From: Roseomonas sp.
GTDB lineage: Bacteria; Pseudomonadota; Alphaproteobacteria; Acetobacterales; Acetobacteraceae
Length of the DNA stretch: 64,000 nucleotides
NCBI GenBank assembly: GCA_031180725.1
Contig: JAPSLO010000002.1
Span: 124,001 to 188,000, forward strand
Direction: 5' to 3'
The notes below the pieces were generated by a model. That model did no database searches. It was not told where the DNA came from and saw only the letters and a program-made list of their open reading frames with translations. How positions within the stretch are numbered: position 1 is the stretch's first letter; each line of letters opens with the position of its first letter. The position numbers were made by a program, and so were the translations under genes. Positions 34,301 through 43,348 of this stretch are shown here, in pieces.

Positions 34301-34684
34301 TCAGGCGGCCCCCACATGGAAGGGCACGACCTCCGCCACAGGCCGGGCCACCTGGCCTTCCAGGCCCGCAATCAGGTCGCGGTGCAGTGCGATCAGTGGC
34401 GCCAGGCTCTGGTCGTCCTGCAGTCGCGCCGCCACTTCCCGCTGGGCCCAGAGGCCCAGCGAGATCAACTTGGCCTTCAGGTCATCCGGCAGCGCATTGC
34501 CGTCCGAAGCCAGGTCGTTGAGGAGAATGTACCAAAGCTGCGCTGTCTTGTTCAGGGCAGTGGCCCGCGCCAACGCGTCCTGCGCGCCGGATAGCAGGCC
34601 ATTGACGTAGCGCAGTGCGCGGATCTCGATGTCGCGCGGGGAAGCGGCCGCGTTCTGCGTGGCGGTGTAGCGTGCGATGCTCAT
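34301..34684 (-). CDS. flaF: Flagellar biosynthesis regulator FlaF
   Basis: 127 residues with the FlaF pattern: NAAASPRDIEIRALRYVNGLL, TALNKTAQLWYILLNDLASDGNALPDDLKAKLISLGLW (given here as adjacent parts). In Caulobacter FlaF promotes flagellin synthesis and secretion opposite to FlbT. ATG 34684 is used; the upstream extension has no family similarity. Lies downstream of flagellin and just before the DUF1217 gene, as in other alphaproteobacteria. Confidence 0.9.
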   Translation of the reverse strand: MSIARYTATQNAAASPRDIEIRALRYVNGLLSGAQDALARATALNKTAQLWYILLNDLASDGNALPDDLKAKLISLGLWAQREVAARLQDDQSLAPLIALHRDLIAGLEGQVARPVAEVVPFHVGAA

Positions 34685-34796
34685 CCTGCGGTGCCCCGCA
34701 CGACCCGCGCGCGGCGGCGCCGCGCGCAACCTTCGCCCCTTGCGCTTTGCGACTGCATCATGCGTCCGGCGGACCTTTCTGGATGGTTGCGGAAAT

Positions 34797-34819
34797 GGCA
34801 GGGCGCTAGGCGCCCCGCC
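34797..34819 (-). terminator. Terminator hairpin after flagellin
   Basis: A 10-bp stem (one G.U pair) with a 3-base loop, arms 34797-34806 and 34810-34819, seven bases after the flagellin stop. On the minus strand it is followed by ATTTCC, a weak U-rich tail. Confidence 0.6.
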
Positions 34820-34825
34820 GAAGCC

Positions 34826-35968
34826 TCAGCCACGGAACAGGCTGAGCAGCGATTGGCTCTGCTGGTTGGCGATGGAGAGCGATTGCGTGGCCAACTGCTG
34901 CCGCGTCTGAAGGCTGGTCAGGCGCGCGCTTTCCTCCGCCAGGTCGGCATCCACCAGCGCGCCCAGGCCCTCCTTCAGGCTGTCGCGGAGCTGGATGCTG
35001 AATTCCTTCAACCCATCCACCTGCTGGAGGGCCGAGCCGAGCATGGAGAGGATGTTGCCGGAGCTGGCGATCGCACCGTTCACCCGGGCGATGGCGCCGG
35101 TGGCGCCACCGATCTGCGACACCGTCGCACCGGTCACCGTCGAGGTGCCGCTGCCGCCGTTGGCGACGCCGCTCGCGTTGTTGACGATGATGTTGCCATT
35201 GTCGTCGAAGCCGGCATTGATGCCATCCTGCGCCATCGCCTGGATCAGGCTGCCCAGGCGCTCCATCGGCGAGTCCGTCGTCGTCATCTCCACCGCGCGG
35301 ACCACGGTGTTCGGCCCGGCCGAGCCGCCCAGCGAGGCATTGTCGTTGAACTCATAGACAAAGGTGGTGGCACCCACCGTCACCGTCACGCCGGCGCCGT
35401 CAGAGATCTGCAGCGTGCTATCGAAGGCGATCTGGTGCGCACCCTGCGTCACCGTCAGCCCCGCCAGGTTCAGGCCACCAGCGCCAGAGGTCATGTCGGA
35501 TCCGGTGATGGTCGTGACGGTGCCCCCGATCTCGCGCAGCACCTGCAGCGATCCCGGTGCGCTGTTGATCAGGTTCACGCCGTTGAAAGTGGCGGAATTG
35601 GCGAAGGCGTCGATGTTGTTCAGCGACGAGGTGATTTGCGCATTCATCGTCGCGGGGTCCAGGCCCTGCTGCTGGCCCTGGGTGATGGTCTGCTTCAGAG
35701 TGGCCAGCTCGTTGCTGATCCGCGTGGCGGCGTCACGAGCCACGGAAAGGGCGGCGCTGCCGAAGCTTTGGCTGTCGATCACCGCGGACAGGCCCTTCAG
35801 GTCCGCCCGCATGGATTGCGCGATGGTGAAGACGGCGGGGTCATCATTCGCTTTGCTGATCCGCAACCCTGTCTCGATGCGCTGCTGGGTTTTCCCCATC
35901 TCGCTGCCGATCAGGTTCAAGGAACGCACAGCCGCCATCGCGGCGACATTGGTATTGATCGAGGACAT
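34826..35968 (-). CDS. Flagellin
   Basis: 380 residues. The N-terminal coiled coil (SSINTNVAAMAAVRSLN, TQQRIETGLRISKANDDPA) and C-terminal D0/D1 helices (DLAEESARLTSLQTRQQLAT, SIANQQSQSLLSLFRG) are typical filament elements. The middle (about 150-300) is Ser/Thr/Gly/Asn-rich and variable, suitable for O-glycosylation. ATG 35968 is preferred; six more codons upstream are open. It follows flbT and is followed by flaF and the glycosyltransferase cassette, so it is the likely glycosylation target. Confidence 0.95.
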   Translation of the reverse strand: MSSINTNVAAMAAVRSLNLIGSEMGKTQQRIETGLRISKANDDPAVFTIAQSMRADLKGLSAVIDSQSFGSAALSVARDAATRISNELATLKQTITQGQQQGLDPATMNAQITSSLNNIDAFANSATFNGVNLINSAPGSLQVLREIGGTVTTITGSDMTSGAGGLNLAGLTVTQGAHQIAFDSTLQISDGAGVTVTVGATTFVYEFNDNASLGGSAGPNTVVRAVEMTTTDSPMERLGSLIQAMAQDGINAGFDDNGNIIVNNASGVANGGSGTSTVTGATVSQIGGATGAIARVNGAIASSGNILSMLGSALQQVDGLKEFSIQLRDSLKEGLGALVDADLAEESARLTSLQTRQQLATQSLSIANQQSQSLLSLFRG

Positions 35969-36087
35969 CGTTCTTGTCCCATCCACTCGTTCCGCGGGGG
36001 GTTGGCCTTTTGCCGCCCGTCCGCGGTATCCGACGCGGTTGACGCCGCGCCGGTTGGAACCAGCCTACCCGGCCGGCCCCAGCTACT

Positions 36088-36106
36088 CCCTTCCTGGCAG
36101 GAAGGG
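36088..36106. promoter_or_regulatory. 19-bp palindrome upstream of flagellin
   Basis: CCCTTCCTG-G-CAGGAAGGG is a perfect inverted repeat between flbT and flagellin, 41 bp after flbT and 120 bp before flagellin. It may be an operator, a weak flbT terminator or an RNA hairpin in the flagellin leader. There is no T-tract. FlbT is known to bind flagellin leader RNA in Caulobacter, which makes the last option plausible. Confidence 0.4.
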
Positions 36107-36146
36107 ATGAAGCCGTGGTGAAGGCATCTGCCTTTCCACGCGCATC

Positions 36147-36623
36147 TCAGTCCAGCGCAACCGGCTGCCCGCCGGCCTGCGCCTGCATCGCAGCGATCGC
36201 CGCTGCCGGAAGGGGCGTGCCGCTCGCGGGATCGAGGCCCAGCACCGTCGCCTCGTGCCGCATCACATGCCGCACCAGACGCAGCGCTTGGTACCATTCA
36301 TCCTGTTCGGCCAGCGCCAGCGCCCGTTCCAGCAGCTGGCGCGCCATGTTCGACGTCGTTGCCTCCTGGAACTCGGTCACCAGGCGGTGCGCGTCGGCCA
36401 TCGCGGCCTCGCGCTCCTCCTCCGGCCCCACATAGGCGCATTGCAGGGCGAAATAGATGCGGCGCGCGGGCGTATTGGCCGTTTCAGGCGCCATCACCTG
36501 CTTCCCGAACAGGAAGCGTGCCCGCGCCACCAGCTCGACCCGCGTGCGGCTCCGGAAGCGCAGTGAAGCGCCGTTCACCACCATCAGGTCACCGGCACGC
36601 ATTTCGAGCACCAACGTGGACAT
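36147..36623 (-). CDS. flbT: Flagellar biosynthesis repressor FlbT
   Basis: 158 residues matching FlbT: LVLEMRAGDLMVVNGASLRF, RARFLFGKQVMAPETANTPARR, and RIYFALQCAYVGPEEER. In Caulobacter FlbT binds the flagellin mRNA leader and destabilises it until the hook is finished. Here it precedes flagellin on the same strand, 178 bp away. No signal or membrane segment is present. Confidence 0.92.
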   Translation of the reverse strand: MSTLVLEMRAGDLMVVNGASLRFRSRTRVELVARARFLFGKQVMAPETANTPARRIYFALQCAYVGPEEEREAAMADAHRLVTEFQEATTSNMARQLLERALALAEQDEWYQALRLVRHVMRHEATVLGLDPASGTPLPAAAIAAMQAQAGGQPVALD

Positions 36624-36842
36624 GCCACTCTCCTAACCTGTCGGCGCGCCGACTGCCCCCGGAAGGGGAACATCCGCCGCCCCGCCAGCCGGCCTTTGCC
36701 GGCAACCGCGCGATCTTCGCCGCCACGCGGTATGCCGCGTGCCCGATCCTCGGGGTTGTGACCGTGCCACCGCGAGAGCTGGCGATGGCGCGGCACCGGG
36801 ACATCCTGCCCCCGGTCGGCTTAACCGGGACTGAAAACGGCC

Positions 36843-37883
36843 TCATCGCAGCATCGAGGCCAAGGACAGATTGGCCACCGAGGAGAGCGCCACATAGCTC
36901 GCCTCCAGCCGCACCTGAGTCTCGCGCAGGGTGGCCGAGACCTCAGCCGGATCCACCTGTTCCAGCGAGACAAGCTGGCTGCGTAGCGCCACCATCAGGT
37001 CGGCATGGCGTTCCTTCGCCGCCTCGGCGCGCGCCTGGCGGGCGCCCAGCGCGCCCTCCTCCTGCGCCAGATCCTTCGCCGCGCCGTCCAGCTCCGCGGC
37101 GACACCGGACAGCAGGTTGTCGTAGCCGGTCGCCTGTGCTGCGTTGGCCGGCGTCAGCGCCGCCAGGGTTGCCAGCCCGCGCAGGACGGACCGCCCCCAG
37201 GAATCGTCCACCTCACCCGACTGGTCCTGGCTGGCCAGCACGCCCCAGCTCAGCCTTTCCCCGTCGGCCACCTGCACAGCGCGCCGCGCCTCGGTCAGCG
37301 CCGGGCCTTCCAAATGCGCGCTGAAGGGCCGCGTCCCGGGGTCGGTCGAGATGGCCCTGACATTGGACAGGACGGTGCCGGCGTTGAGGTCCGTCAGCCC
37401 CGCCACCTCGGTTGCGATAGCGGCTGCCATCGGACCGGTGGTGAAGGTGTTGGCATTCGGTACGGGGGCGGAAGCCAGGTCGCTGCCGGCGAAGAGGTAC
37501 TCGTTCTCGTAGCGCGTGTTCAGCAGCGCGACCACTTCCTCCATGGCGGATCGCGCGCTGCGCGCCAGCGCGTCCACCCCGGCCGCGCCCAGGGTGCGAG
37601 CGCGCGCAGCTTCCGCCGCGGCATTGCTTGCGATGTCGCCGATCAGCTTCAGCACTTCCTGTGCCGCGCCCATCCGGCCCAACGCGACATCGGCCGCCGC
37701 GGAATAGGCTTCGCGCCGCGCAACATCGCCGCGCAGGTCGATGGCCAGCCGGGCGTCGCGACCCAACTCGCCATGAGTGATGCCCTTCTGGCCGGTGGAG
37801 ACCTGGCGCGTCAGCAGCTCAATCCGCTCACGCAGCCGGGCCTGGTCAGCTGCCATGGCGCCGATGGTGGAGATGATTGTCAT
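36843..37883 (-). CDS. flgL: Flagellar hook-filament junction protein FlgL
   Basis: 346 residues of flagellin-like architecture, with N-terminal helices (ARLRERIELLTRQVSTGQKG) and the FlgL-typical SMEEVVALLNTRYENEYLFAGSD-like segment (here SAMEEVVALLNTRYENEYLF). C-terminal LVSLEQVDPAEVSATLRETQ and YVALSSVANLSLASML fit D0/D1. It connects FlgK to the filament. Starts 12 bp after flgK in the flgE-flgK-flgL operon. Confidence 0.9.
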   Translation of the reverse strand: MTIISTIGAMAADQARLRERIELLTRQVSTGQKGITHGELGRDARLAIDLRGDVARREAYSAAADVALGRMGAAQEVLKLIGDIASNAAAEAARARTLGAAGVDALARSARSAMEEVVALLNTRYENEYLFAGSDLASAPVPNANTFTTGPMAAAIATEVAGLTDLNAGTVLSNVRAISTDPGTRPFSAHLEGPALTEARRAVQVADGERLSWGVLASQDQSGEVDDSWGRSVLRGLATLAALTPANAAQATGYDNLLSGVAAELDGAAKDLAQEEGALGARQARAEAAKERHADLMVALRSQLVSLEQVDPAEVSATLRETQVRLEASYVALSSVANLSLASMLR

Positions 37884-37895
37884 CAGTGCCAGCCC

Positions 37896-39422
37896 CTATC
37901 GCACCGCGCCGAATAGCGCGTCCCACATGGCCTGGATCGTGGACAGCACGCGGGCGTTCACCGAATAGGCGTTCTGCAGCTCCACCATGGCCGCGACTTC
38001 CTGGTCCACGTCCACGCCGGAGCGTTCCTCGAGCTTCGCGCCCAGCACCTCCCGCAGCGAGGTGGCGCGCTGCATCGCCTCCTCGGCCCGGGCGCGCTCC
38101 CCAGCCTGGCTGGCCACCAGCGCGCTGCCATGCGCTTCCAGCGTCACCATGCCGGAGACGGCGGAAACGAGCGTGCCATCCGGCCCCAGACCACCAGAGG
38201 GGATGGTCGCCTGTGGATTGCCGGCCGAGACTTCGGGGCCGAAGGTGAAGTCCAGCACACGGTCCAGCAGCGTCGCGAAGCCGTCCGGTCCACCGGCCGG
38301 ATTGGGCGTGAAGGGGGTGGGGCCGCCCGGCGAGCCGGGCACGACATGAGTGCCATCCCGCACCAGTGCCGGGTTCGCGGCCACAACGGCGTTCACCTGA
38401 ACGGTGCCGGCGAATCCGATCATCGTGCTGCCCGCATAGGGCAGCGTCACATCCGGCACCGCGCTGGTATTATCGGTGAACAGGCGCAGGCCTTGCGCCT
38501 CGAAGCGGGAAGCGGTGGTTGCGGCGGAAAGATCGAGCTCCGCCTGCATGCGCGGCAAGGTGATGTCGCGCAGCTCCGCCGCGGCGGCCATCCTTCCACC
38601 CACCACACGGCGCGTCACATCCTGGCCGCCGAACATCAGCCCCGGCAGCGTGCCGCCCCCTCCATGATAGCTGGTGGCGCCAACCGTCGCGGGCTGCACG
38701 CTGAAGGTGGCGGATCCATCGATTGGCAGCACCATGCCGCCGCGCGCCACGATGGTGACGTCCCCGCCTTGGCCGCGCAGGACGAAGATGTCGAGCGATC
38801 CAGAAAGTTTCGCAATCGCCAGGTCCCGCTTGTCCTCCAGCGCCGCGGTGCTGCGGCCGGCGGCCATCTCGCGTCGGATGTCGGTAGTCAGGCTGCCGAT
38901 TTCGGCCAGCGCGGCATTGGCGGCCTTCGCTTCCTCCATCAGCGCGTCATGCGCCTGCTGGCGGGCGCTGCCGATGGTTGCCGAGACGCTGTTGTAGTGT
39001 TCGACCAACCGATCCGCCGCAGCAACCACATCGCCACGGCGGATCGCATCCTCCGGCGCCTCGCGCAGCGACACCAGGCTGGCACGCAGCGCGCTGATCA
39101 GGCCCCCCAGGCTGTCGCCATCTTCCGGCTTGCCATGCACGCTCTCCACGCCGGAGAGCAGTCGGGTGCGCAGCGCCGCGCCCGCCTCGTCGCCGCGCGC
39201 CCGGAATTCGGCGGCCTGCATGGCGATGTCCACATCGCGCGTGACCGGCTGGCCGCGCACCCCGATGCCGTCGCCTACCGCGGTCAGCGCATTGCCGTTC
39301 AGCACCTTGCGCGTATGGCCTTCGGTGCCGGCATTGGCGATGTCGTCGGCTGCCCGCGCCATCTGCCTGTCCAACAGGCGGATGCCGCTGCGCGCGATGG
39401 TGAAGGCCAGGTCGAGGCTCAT
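37896..39422 (-). CDS. flgK: Flagellar hook-associated protein FlgK
   Basis: 508 residues. The N-terminus SLDLAFTIARSGIRLLDRQM and DDIANAGTEGHTRKVL, and the C-terminus SGVDVDQEVAAMVELQNAYS followed by VNARVLSTIQAMWDALFG, are the rod/hook/HAP family termini; the central domain (LVEHYNSVSATIG, AALEDKRDLAIAKLSG) is FlgK-specific. It caps the hook and joins FlgL. Lies between flgE and flgL with 23- and 12-bp gaps. Confidence 0.93.
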   Translation of the reverse strand: MSLDLAFTIARSGIRLLDRQMARAADDIANAGTEGHTRKVLNGNALTAVGDGIGVRGQPVTRDVDIAMQAAEFRARGDEAGAALRTRLLSGVESVHGKPEDGDSLGGLISALRASLVSLREAPEDAIRRGDVVAAADRLVEHYNSVSATIGSARQQAHDALMEEAKAANAALAEIGSLTTDIRREMAAGRSTAALEDKRDLAIAKLSGSLDIFVLRGQGGDVTIVARGGMVLPIDGSATFSVQPATVGATSYHGGGGTLPGLMFGGQDVTRRVVGGRMAAAAELRDITLPRMQAELDLSAATTASRFEAQGLRLFTDNTSAVPDVTLPYAGSTMIGFAGTVQVNAVVAANPALVRDGTHVVPGSPGGPTPFTPNPAGGPDGFATLLDRVLDFTFGPEVSAGNPQATIPSGGLGPDGTLVSAVSGMVTLEAHGSALVASQAGERARAEEAMQRATSLREVLGAKLEERSGVDVDQEVAAMVELQNAYSVNARVLSTIQAMWDALFGAVR

Positions 39423-39445
39423 GTCAGCTCACGCGGCCGCCTGGA

Positions 39446-40813
39446 TCAGCGCTTCATGTTGATGGTGTCCTGCAGCAGCTCGTCGGCCGCGGTCACGATG
39501 CGCGTATTGGCCGTGTAGGCGCGCTGCGCCAGGATGAGCTTGGAGAATTCGCTGGCGATATCCACGTTGGACCGCTCGATGGAGCCAGTCACCAGCTTGC
39601 CAGCTCCGTTGGTGGAGGCATCCGTCACCCGCGCTTCGCCGCTTTCCTGGGTGCGCATGAAAGCTTGGCCATCCAGGCGCTGCAGCTTGTCGGGGTCGTT
39701 GAAGGCCACGATGGGCACGCGCGCCACGATGCGCGTCTGCCCGTTGTCGTAGTTCACGGCAACGTCGCCATTCTCCCGGATGGAGACGCCGGAATAGCTG
39801 CCGGGCGGGACGCCGTTCTGCGCCAAGTCGCGCAGGCTGTACTCGGTGCCGGCATGCATGGTCAGGCCCGTCGCGGTGCCGAAGCTGCCGATGTTCAGCC
39901 GCACGGCCTGCAGGCCGAAGCCATAATCCATCTGGAAGCCGAGATAGGCCGGATCCCCCGTTCCGGTCGGCGCCGGCGTGACGCCTGTCGTGCCTGTGAC
40001 GGGCGTGATGCTGCTGATCGTGCCGGCCGGCGCGGTCACCGGTGGCGGGCCGGCAGCAATGGTGCCGCCGAACTCCACATCCACGAAGCGGCCGGCGGCC
40101 GGGGCCAGCGTGTCGTTCGGCGAAGTGATGCGCAGCCGCCAGGTGTCGTCATCCAGCCGCCACCAGTCGAACTGCACCTGCTGCGGATTACCCACCGCAT
40201 CATACACCGTGATCACCGAATTCACCGGCGCTTCCGGCGGAACGGCGGGCGGTGCCGGTGGCGCGGCAGCGATGGCGGGCTGGTTGGCCGGCAGATTGGC
40301 GGCCAGCGTGACCTCGGTGGTGGCGACGGGGTTGTAGACCAGCTCGCTGATGCGGATGGGCTCCAGCACCGTGCGGTCCGGCTCGCCGCTTGCCGTCATC
40401 CGCCAGCCTTCCAGGTAGTAGCCGGCGCCGTTCACCAGATAGCCGTCACGATCCATCGCGAAGTCACCGGCGCGGGTGTAGAATTGCCGGTCGTCGAACA
40501 CGACATTCGCGCCCTGGCCGCTGCGCGCCATGGAGACGGAGAAGAAGCCCTGGCCGGCGATGGCCATGGCCAGCGAATTCTCCACCTGCTCGATCGTGCC
40601 CTGCAGGCTGTTGGTGTAGTCGGGCCGCGCTTCCACCGAGCCCGGCAGGTGCAGACGGTTGGTGGAGCGCGTCAGCCAGCTGGTGAAGTTGGTGTCCACC
40701 CGCTTGAAGCCGACGGTCTGGCTGTTGGCCACGTTGTCGGAAACATGGCCCAGCGCCCGCGACTGGGCTGCCAGCCCGCTGATGGCCGTGGTCATGGAGC
40801 CGAGCAGCGACAT
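39446..40813 (-). CDS. flgE: Flagellar hook protein FlgE
   Basis: 455 residues. N-terminal SLLGSMTTAISGLAAQSRAL and HVSDNVANSQTVGFKRVDT plus C-terminal SNVDIASEFSKLILAQRAYT, ANTRIVTAADELLQ are rod/hook family signatures. The middle is Pro/Ala/Gly-rich (AANLPANQPAIAAAPPAPPAV, about 180-200) and contains the FlgE beta domains. It polymerises to the hook. A sigma-54 promoter lies 39-55 bp upstream. Confidence 0.93.
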   Translation of the reverse strand: MSLLGSMTTAISGLAAQSRALGHVSDNVANSQTVGFKRVDTNFTSWLTRSTNRLHLPGSVEARPDYTNSLQGTIEQVENSLAMAIAGQGFFSVSMARSGQGANVVFDDRQFYTRAGDFAMDRDGYLVNGAGYYLEGWRMTASGEPDRTVLEPIRISELVYNPVATTEVTLAANLPANQPAIAAAPPAPPAVPPEAPVNSVITVYDAVGNPQQVQFDWWRLDDDTWRLRITSPNDTLAPAAGRFVDVEFGGTIAAGPPPVTAPAGTISSITPVTGTTGVTPAPTGTGDPAYLGFQMDYGFGLQAVRLNIGSFGTATGLTMHAGTEYSLRDLAQNGVPPGSYSGVSIRENGDVAVNYDNGQTRIVARVPIVAFNDPDKLQRLDGQAFMRTQESGEARVTDASTNGAGKLVTGSIERSNVDIASEFSKLILAQRAYTANTRIVTAADELLQDTINMKR

Positions 40814-40851
40814 CGATCCGGTGTCCTCGCGATGGTCCTCGCACTGGCCAG

Positions 40852-40868
40852 CGCAATCGGCGTGCCAG
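40852..40868 (-). promoter_or_regulatory. Sigma-54 promoter of flgE-flgK-flgL
   Basis: On the minus strand CTGGCACGCCGATTGCG matches the -24/-12 consensus (TGGCACG-N4-TTGC): the GG and GC pairs have the required 10-bp spacing. The predicted start near 40841 leaves a leader of about 28 bases before the flgE ATG at 40813. Hook-class flagellar genes are sigma-54-controlled in other alphaproteobacteria. Confidence 0.8.
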
Positions 40869-40966
40869 CCGCCAGGGGGCTTAACCCGGGCCGATGCTGC
40901 CGGCGGGCGGCAGGAGTTGCCGCGTCACGGCAAGACTGTGCCGGCCGGAAGGGCGCGCAGGACGGC

Positions 40967-42667
40967 ATGGCGCTTGCGCCTGTCACTCCGACCCGTGGGA
41001 GCAGCCTGATGGATCTGGTGCCCAGTATGGCCGTGCCGGCCGCCGCCGCCGTTCCCGCCCTCTCCGGCATGGAAGGCGGCGAGGCCTTCGTCGTTCTGTT
41101 GGCAGGGATGCTCGGCGAGGTCGCATCACAGGCCGAGCCAGGCACGACGCCCATACCCATATCCGCGCCGGCTTCGGCGGGCCCGGCAGCCTGGCCGGGC
41201 CAAGCCGCCGATGCGGTGGCGGCCGCCGCCGTCCCCGCCCCGGATCTGCCGGGCGAGGCCATCCTTCTGCCGGAAGGCGTCCCGCCCGTCAGCACGTTGC
41301 CAGACGCTCCCGCCCTCCTGCCCACGGAGGAGGCCGACACCCGGCCCGAGCCCGAGCCCGCCATGGCGGACACCACCGCCGGAGCGCCGCCTGTCGTGCC
41401 GCTCCCGGTTTCGCCCGCCGCGCCCGCACCAGTGCCCGTCACCCGGCCTGTCGCCTTGGCGGAAGCCAAGGCAGCGCCGGCTCGCGGGGGCGAGGCGGCT
41501 GGAGACGCCTCATCCCGGCCAGCGCTGCGGCCGGAGGCGGCCGTCCCGCCTATCCCCGATGCCGCGCCACTCGCGGAAATCGCCGCCGCAACGCCCGCCA
41601 CCAGCCAGGAGGCCGCGCCGGGCCGCGCAGAGCCTGCCCTGTCTCAGCCCGGTTCATTGCAGGCCGGAAGCCCACTGCGGGGGGCCGACCAGGATGCGCC
41701 GGTCTCGGCCCCACCGTCGCAGGCCGCCACCCAGCCGGCCCTCCTCTCATCGGCCTTGCCGGCATCGGCGTCCGCCGCGCCAGCGGTGCCCGCGACGGCG
41801 GGGACCATCCACCAGACCCCAGCCGATCAGGTGGCGAGTCTGCGCCCGCCAGCGCGCGTCGCTGCACCGTCCAACGGTGCCCTCGCCGGGCGACCCGGCA
41901 CGGCCCCGGCCGCAAGCATTGCGAAGGCGACGTCGCAGGAAGGCGCGGCCGAAGCCATGGCCGCGCCGCCCGGGCCGCCATCACCCACCGACGCGCCCAC
42001 CGCCGCCGCGGAACTTGCCCAGCCTGTTGCCCCACCCGGCTCTGGCGAGGCCGTCAGCATGCCAGAGCGTCGGGACCTGGCCGGCCGGCCACATGAGGCG
42101 GCAGCCTCCGTCGCGACCCCTGCCCCAGCCGGCCCAGTCCAGGCCGACACCCGCCTGCCGCAGCCGGATTCACCGGTGCTGGGCACGACCAGTCAGGCCG
42201 CAGCGCCGGGTGAGGCCACTCCGCCACCGCGCAGCCATGCGCCCATCCCCCTGCCCGCTCGTCAGGTCGCGCCCTTCGTGGTGGCGCTGGCGCTCGGGCC
42301 GGATTCCAGCATCAACCTGACGCTGGACCCGGTGGAGCTGGGCCGGGTGGAGGTGGCCATCGAGCGTCACGGCACGGAGGCGCATATCAGCCTGCGCGCC
42401 GAACGGCCCGAGACCCTGGCCCTGTTGCAGCGCGACCGGGCGGAGCTGGAACGCGCCCTGTCCTCGGCCGGCCTGAGCGGCGCCGATGGGCGCGGCGCCA
42501 GCCTCTCCTTCGGGCTGGGCGGCGGTGGAGAGGGTCAGGCTAGCCGCGAACGGCGGCCTTCCCAGGGCGGCGGTGCTCCGCGCGACGCCATGCCGCTAGA
42601 CCCCGCCAACACCGAGACGACCCGCGCGCCCAGCACCGCGCGCAGCCTCATCGATCTTGCGATCTAG
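40967..42667 (+). CDS. fliK: Flagellar hook-length control protein FliK
   Basis: 566 residues from ATG 40967 (552 from ATG 41009). A long Ala/Pro-rich, low-complexity N-part (about 1-430) precedes the conserved FliK C-domain: SINLTLDPVELGRVEVAIER, HGTEAHISLRAERPETLALL and LLQRDRAELERALSSAGL. It measures hook length and switches export specificity. The frame is open for another 434 codons upstream but antisense to flgE, which is not coding. flgD follows 14 bp downstream. Confidence 0.88.
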   Translation: MALAPVTPTRGSSLMDLVPSMAVPAAAAVPALSGMEGGEAFVVLLAGMLGEVASQAEPGTTPIPISAPASAGPAAWPGQAADAVAAAAVPAPDLPGEAILLPEGVPPVSTLPDAPALLPTEEADTRPEPEPAMADTTAGAPPVVPLPVSPAAPAPVPVTRPVALAEAKAAPARGGEAAGDASSRPALRPEAAVPPIPDAAPLAEIAAATPATSQEAAPGRAEPALSQPGSLQAGSPLRGADQDAPVSAPPSQAATQPALLSSALPASASAAPAVPATAGTIHQTPADQVASLRPPARVAAPSNGALAGRPGTAPAASIAKATSQEGAAEAMAAPPGPPSPTDAPTAAAELAQPVAPPGSGEAVSMPERRDLAGRPHEAAASVATPAPAGPVQADTRLPQPDSPVLGTTSQAAAPGEATPPPRSHAPIPLPARQVAPFVVALALGPDSSINLTLDPVELGRVEVAIERHGTEAHISLRAERPETLALLQRDRAELERALSSAGLSGADGRGASLSFGLGGGGEGQASRERRPSQGGGAPRDAMPLDPANTETTRAPSTARSLIDLAI

Positions 42668-42681
42668 GAGAGAGCCCAGCC

Positions 42682-43344
42682 ATGAGTGGCACGATCGCCG
42701 GCACAACCTCCAGCACATCCAGCAGCGCGGCCAGCCGGTCCAGCGCGACACTGGCCACTAATTTCAACACCTTCCTGACGCTGCTAACGACACAGCTGCA
42801 GAACCAGGACCCGACCAATCCGATGGATACGGAGCAGCTGACCCAGCAATTGGTGCAGTTCTCCTCCATCGAGCAGCAGATCCAGGGCAACCAGACCATG
42901 GAGAGGCTGCTGGAGCTGCAGCAGGCCGGGCAACTTGCGAACAGCGGCGCGCTGATCGGGCGCCGCGTGGTGCTGGAATCGAACAGCCTGCCCTTGCAGG
43001 ACAAGCGCGCGGAGGTGTTGTTGCCGCCGGCGGGCCAAGCGGACATCGCCGTGATCCAGGTGCAGGATGCCGCGGGCAACCTGGTGCGGAGCGAGATGGT
43101 GAAGTTGGGCGATACCGCGGGGCGCTGGGTCTGGGATGGCAAGGACAGTGGCGGACGGCAGCGGCAGGACGGCACCTATCGCGTCTCCGTCGTCGGCCGC
43201 TCGCCGCAGGGCGAGGCCATCGAGTTCACCACGCAGGTGGCCGGCATCGTCACCGGGGCGACGCGCCAGAATGGCGAGCTGGTGCTGCGGCTGGGCAATA
43301 CCACCATCGGCTACGACAGGCTGCGCGAGGTGCCCGGAACCTGA
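42682..43344 (+). CDS. flgD: Flagellar hook assembly protein FlgD
   Basis: 220 residues. The conserved N-domain reads FNTFLTLLTTQLQNQDPTNP and MDTEQLTQQLVQFSSIEQQI; the C-part contains the tudor/fibronectin-like FLgD region with WVWDGKDSGGRQRQDGTY. FlgD scaffolds FlgE polymerisation and is then lost. Translated after fliK, so fliK-flgD and flgEKL form a divergent hook module. Confidence 0.93.
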   Translation: MSGTIAGTTSSTSSSAASRSSATLATNFNTFLTLLTTQLQNQDPTNPMDTEQLTQQLVQFSSIEQQIQGNQTMERLLELQQAGQLANSGALIGRRVVLESNSLPLQDKRAEVLLPPAGQADIAVIQVQDAAGNLVRSEMVKLGDTAGRWVWDGKDSGGRQRQDGTYRVSVVGRSPQGEAIEFTTQVAGIVTGATRQNGELVLRLGNTTIGYDRLREVPGT

Positions 43345-43348
43345 GCGG

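Noticed and set aside
36754-36771. Sigma-54-like TGGCACG on the minus strand upstream of flbT
   Set aside because: The -24 half is good, but ten bases after GG the sequence is AC, not GC. No functional -12 element.
39665-40966. 1000-codon open frame joining flgE antisense to fliK
   Set aside because: The part before 40967 is antisense to flgE and has the Arg/His/Gly/Ala-rich composition of GC-rich shadow frames. fliK starts at 40967 or 41009.
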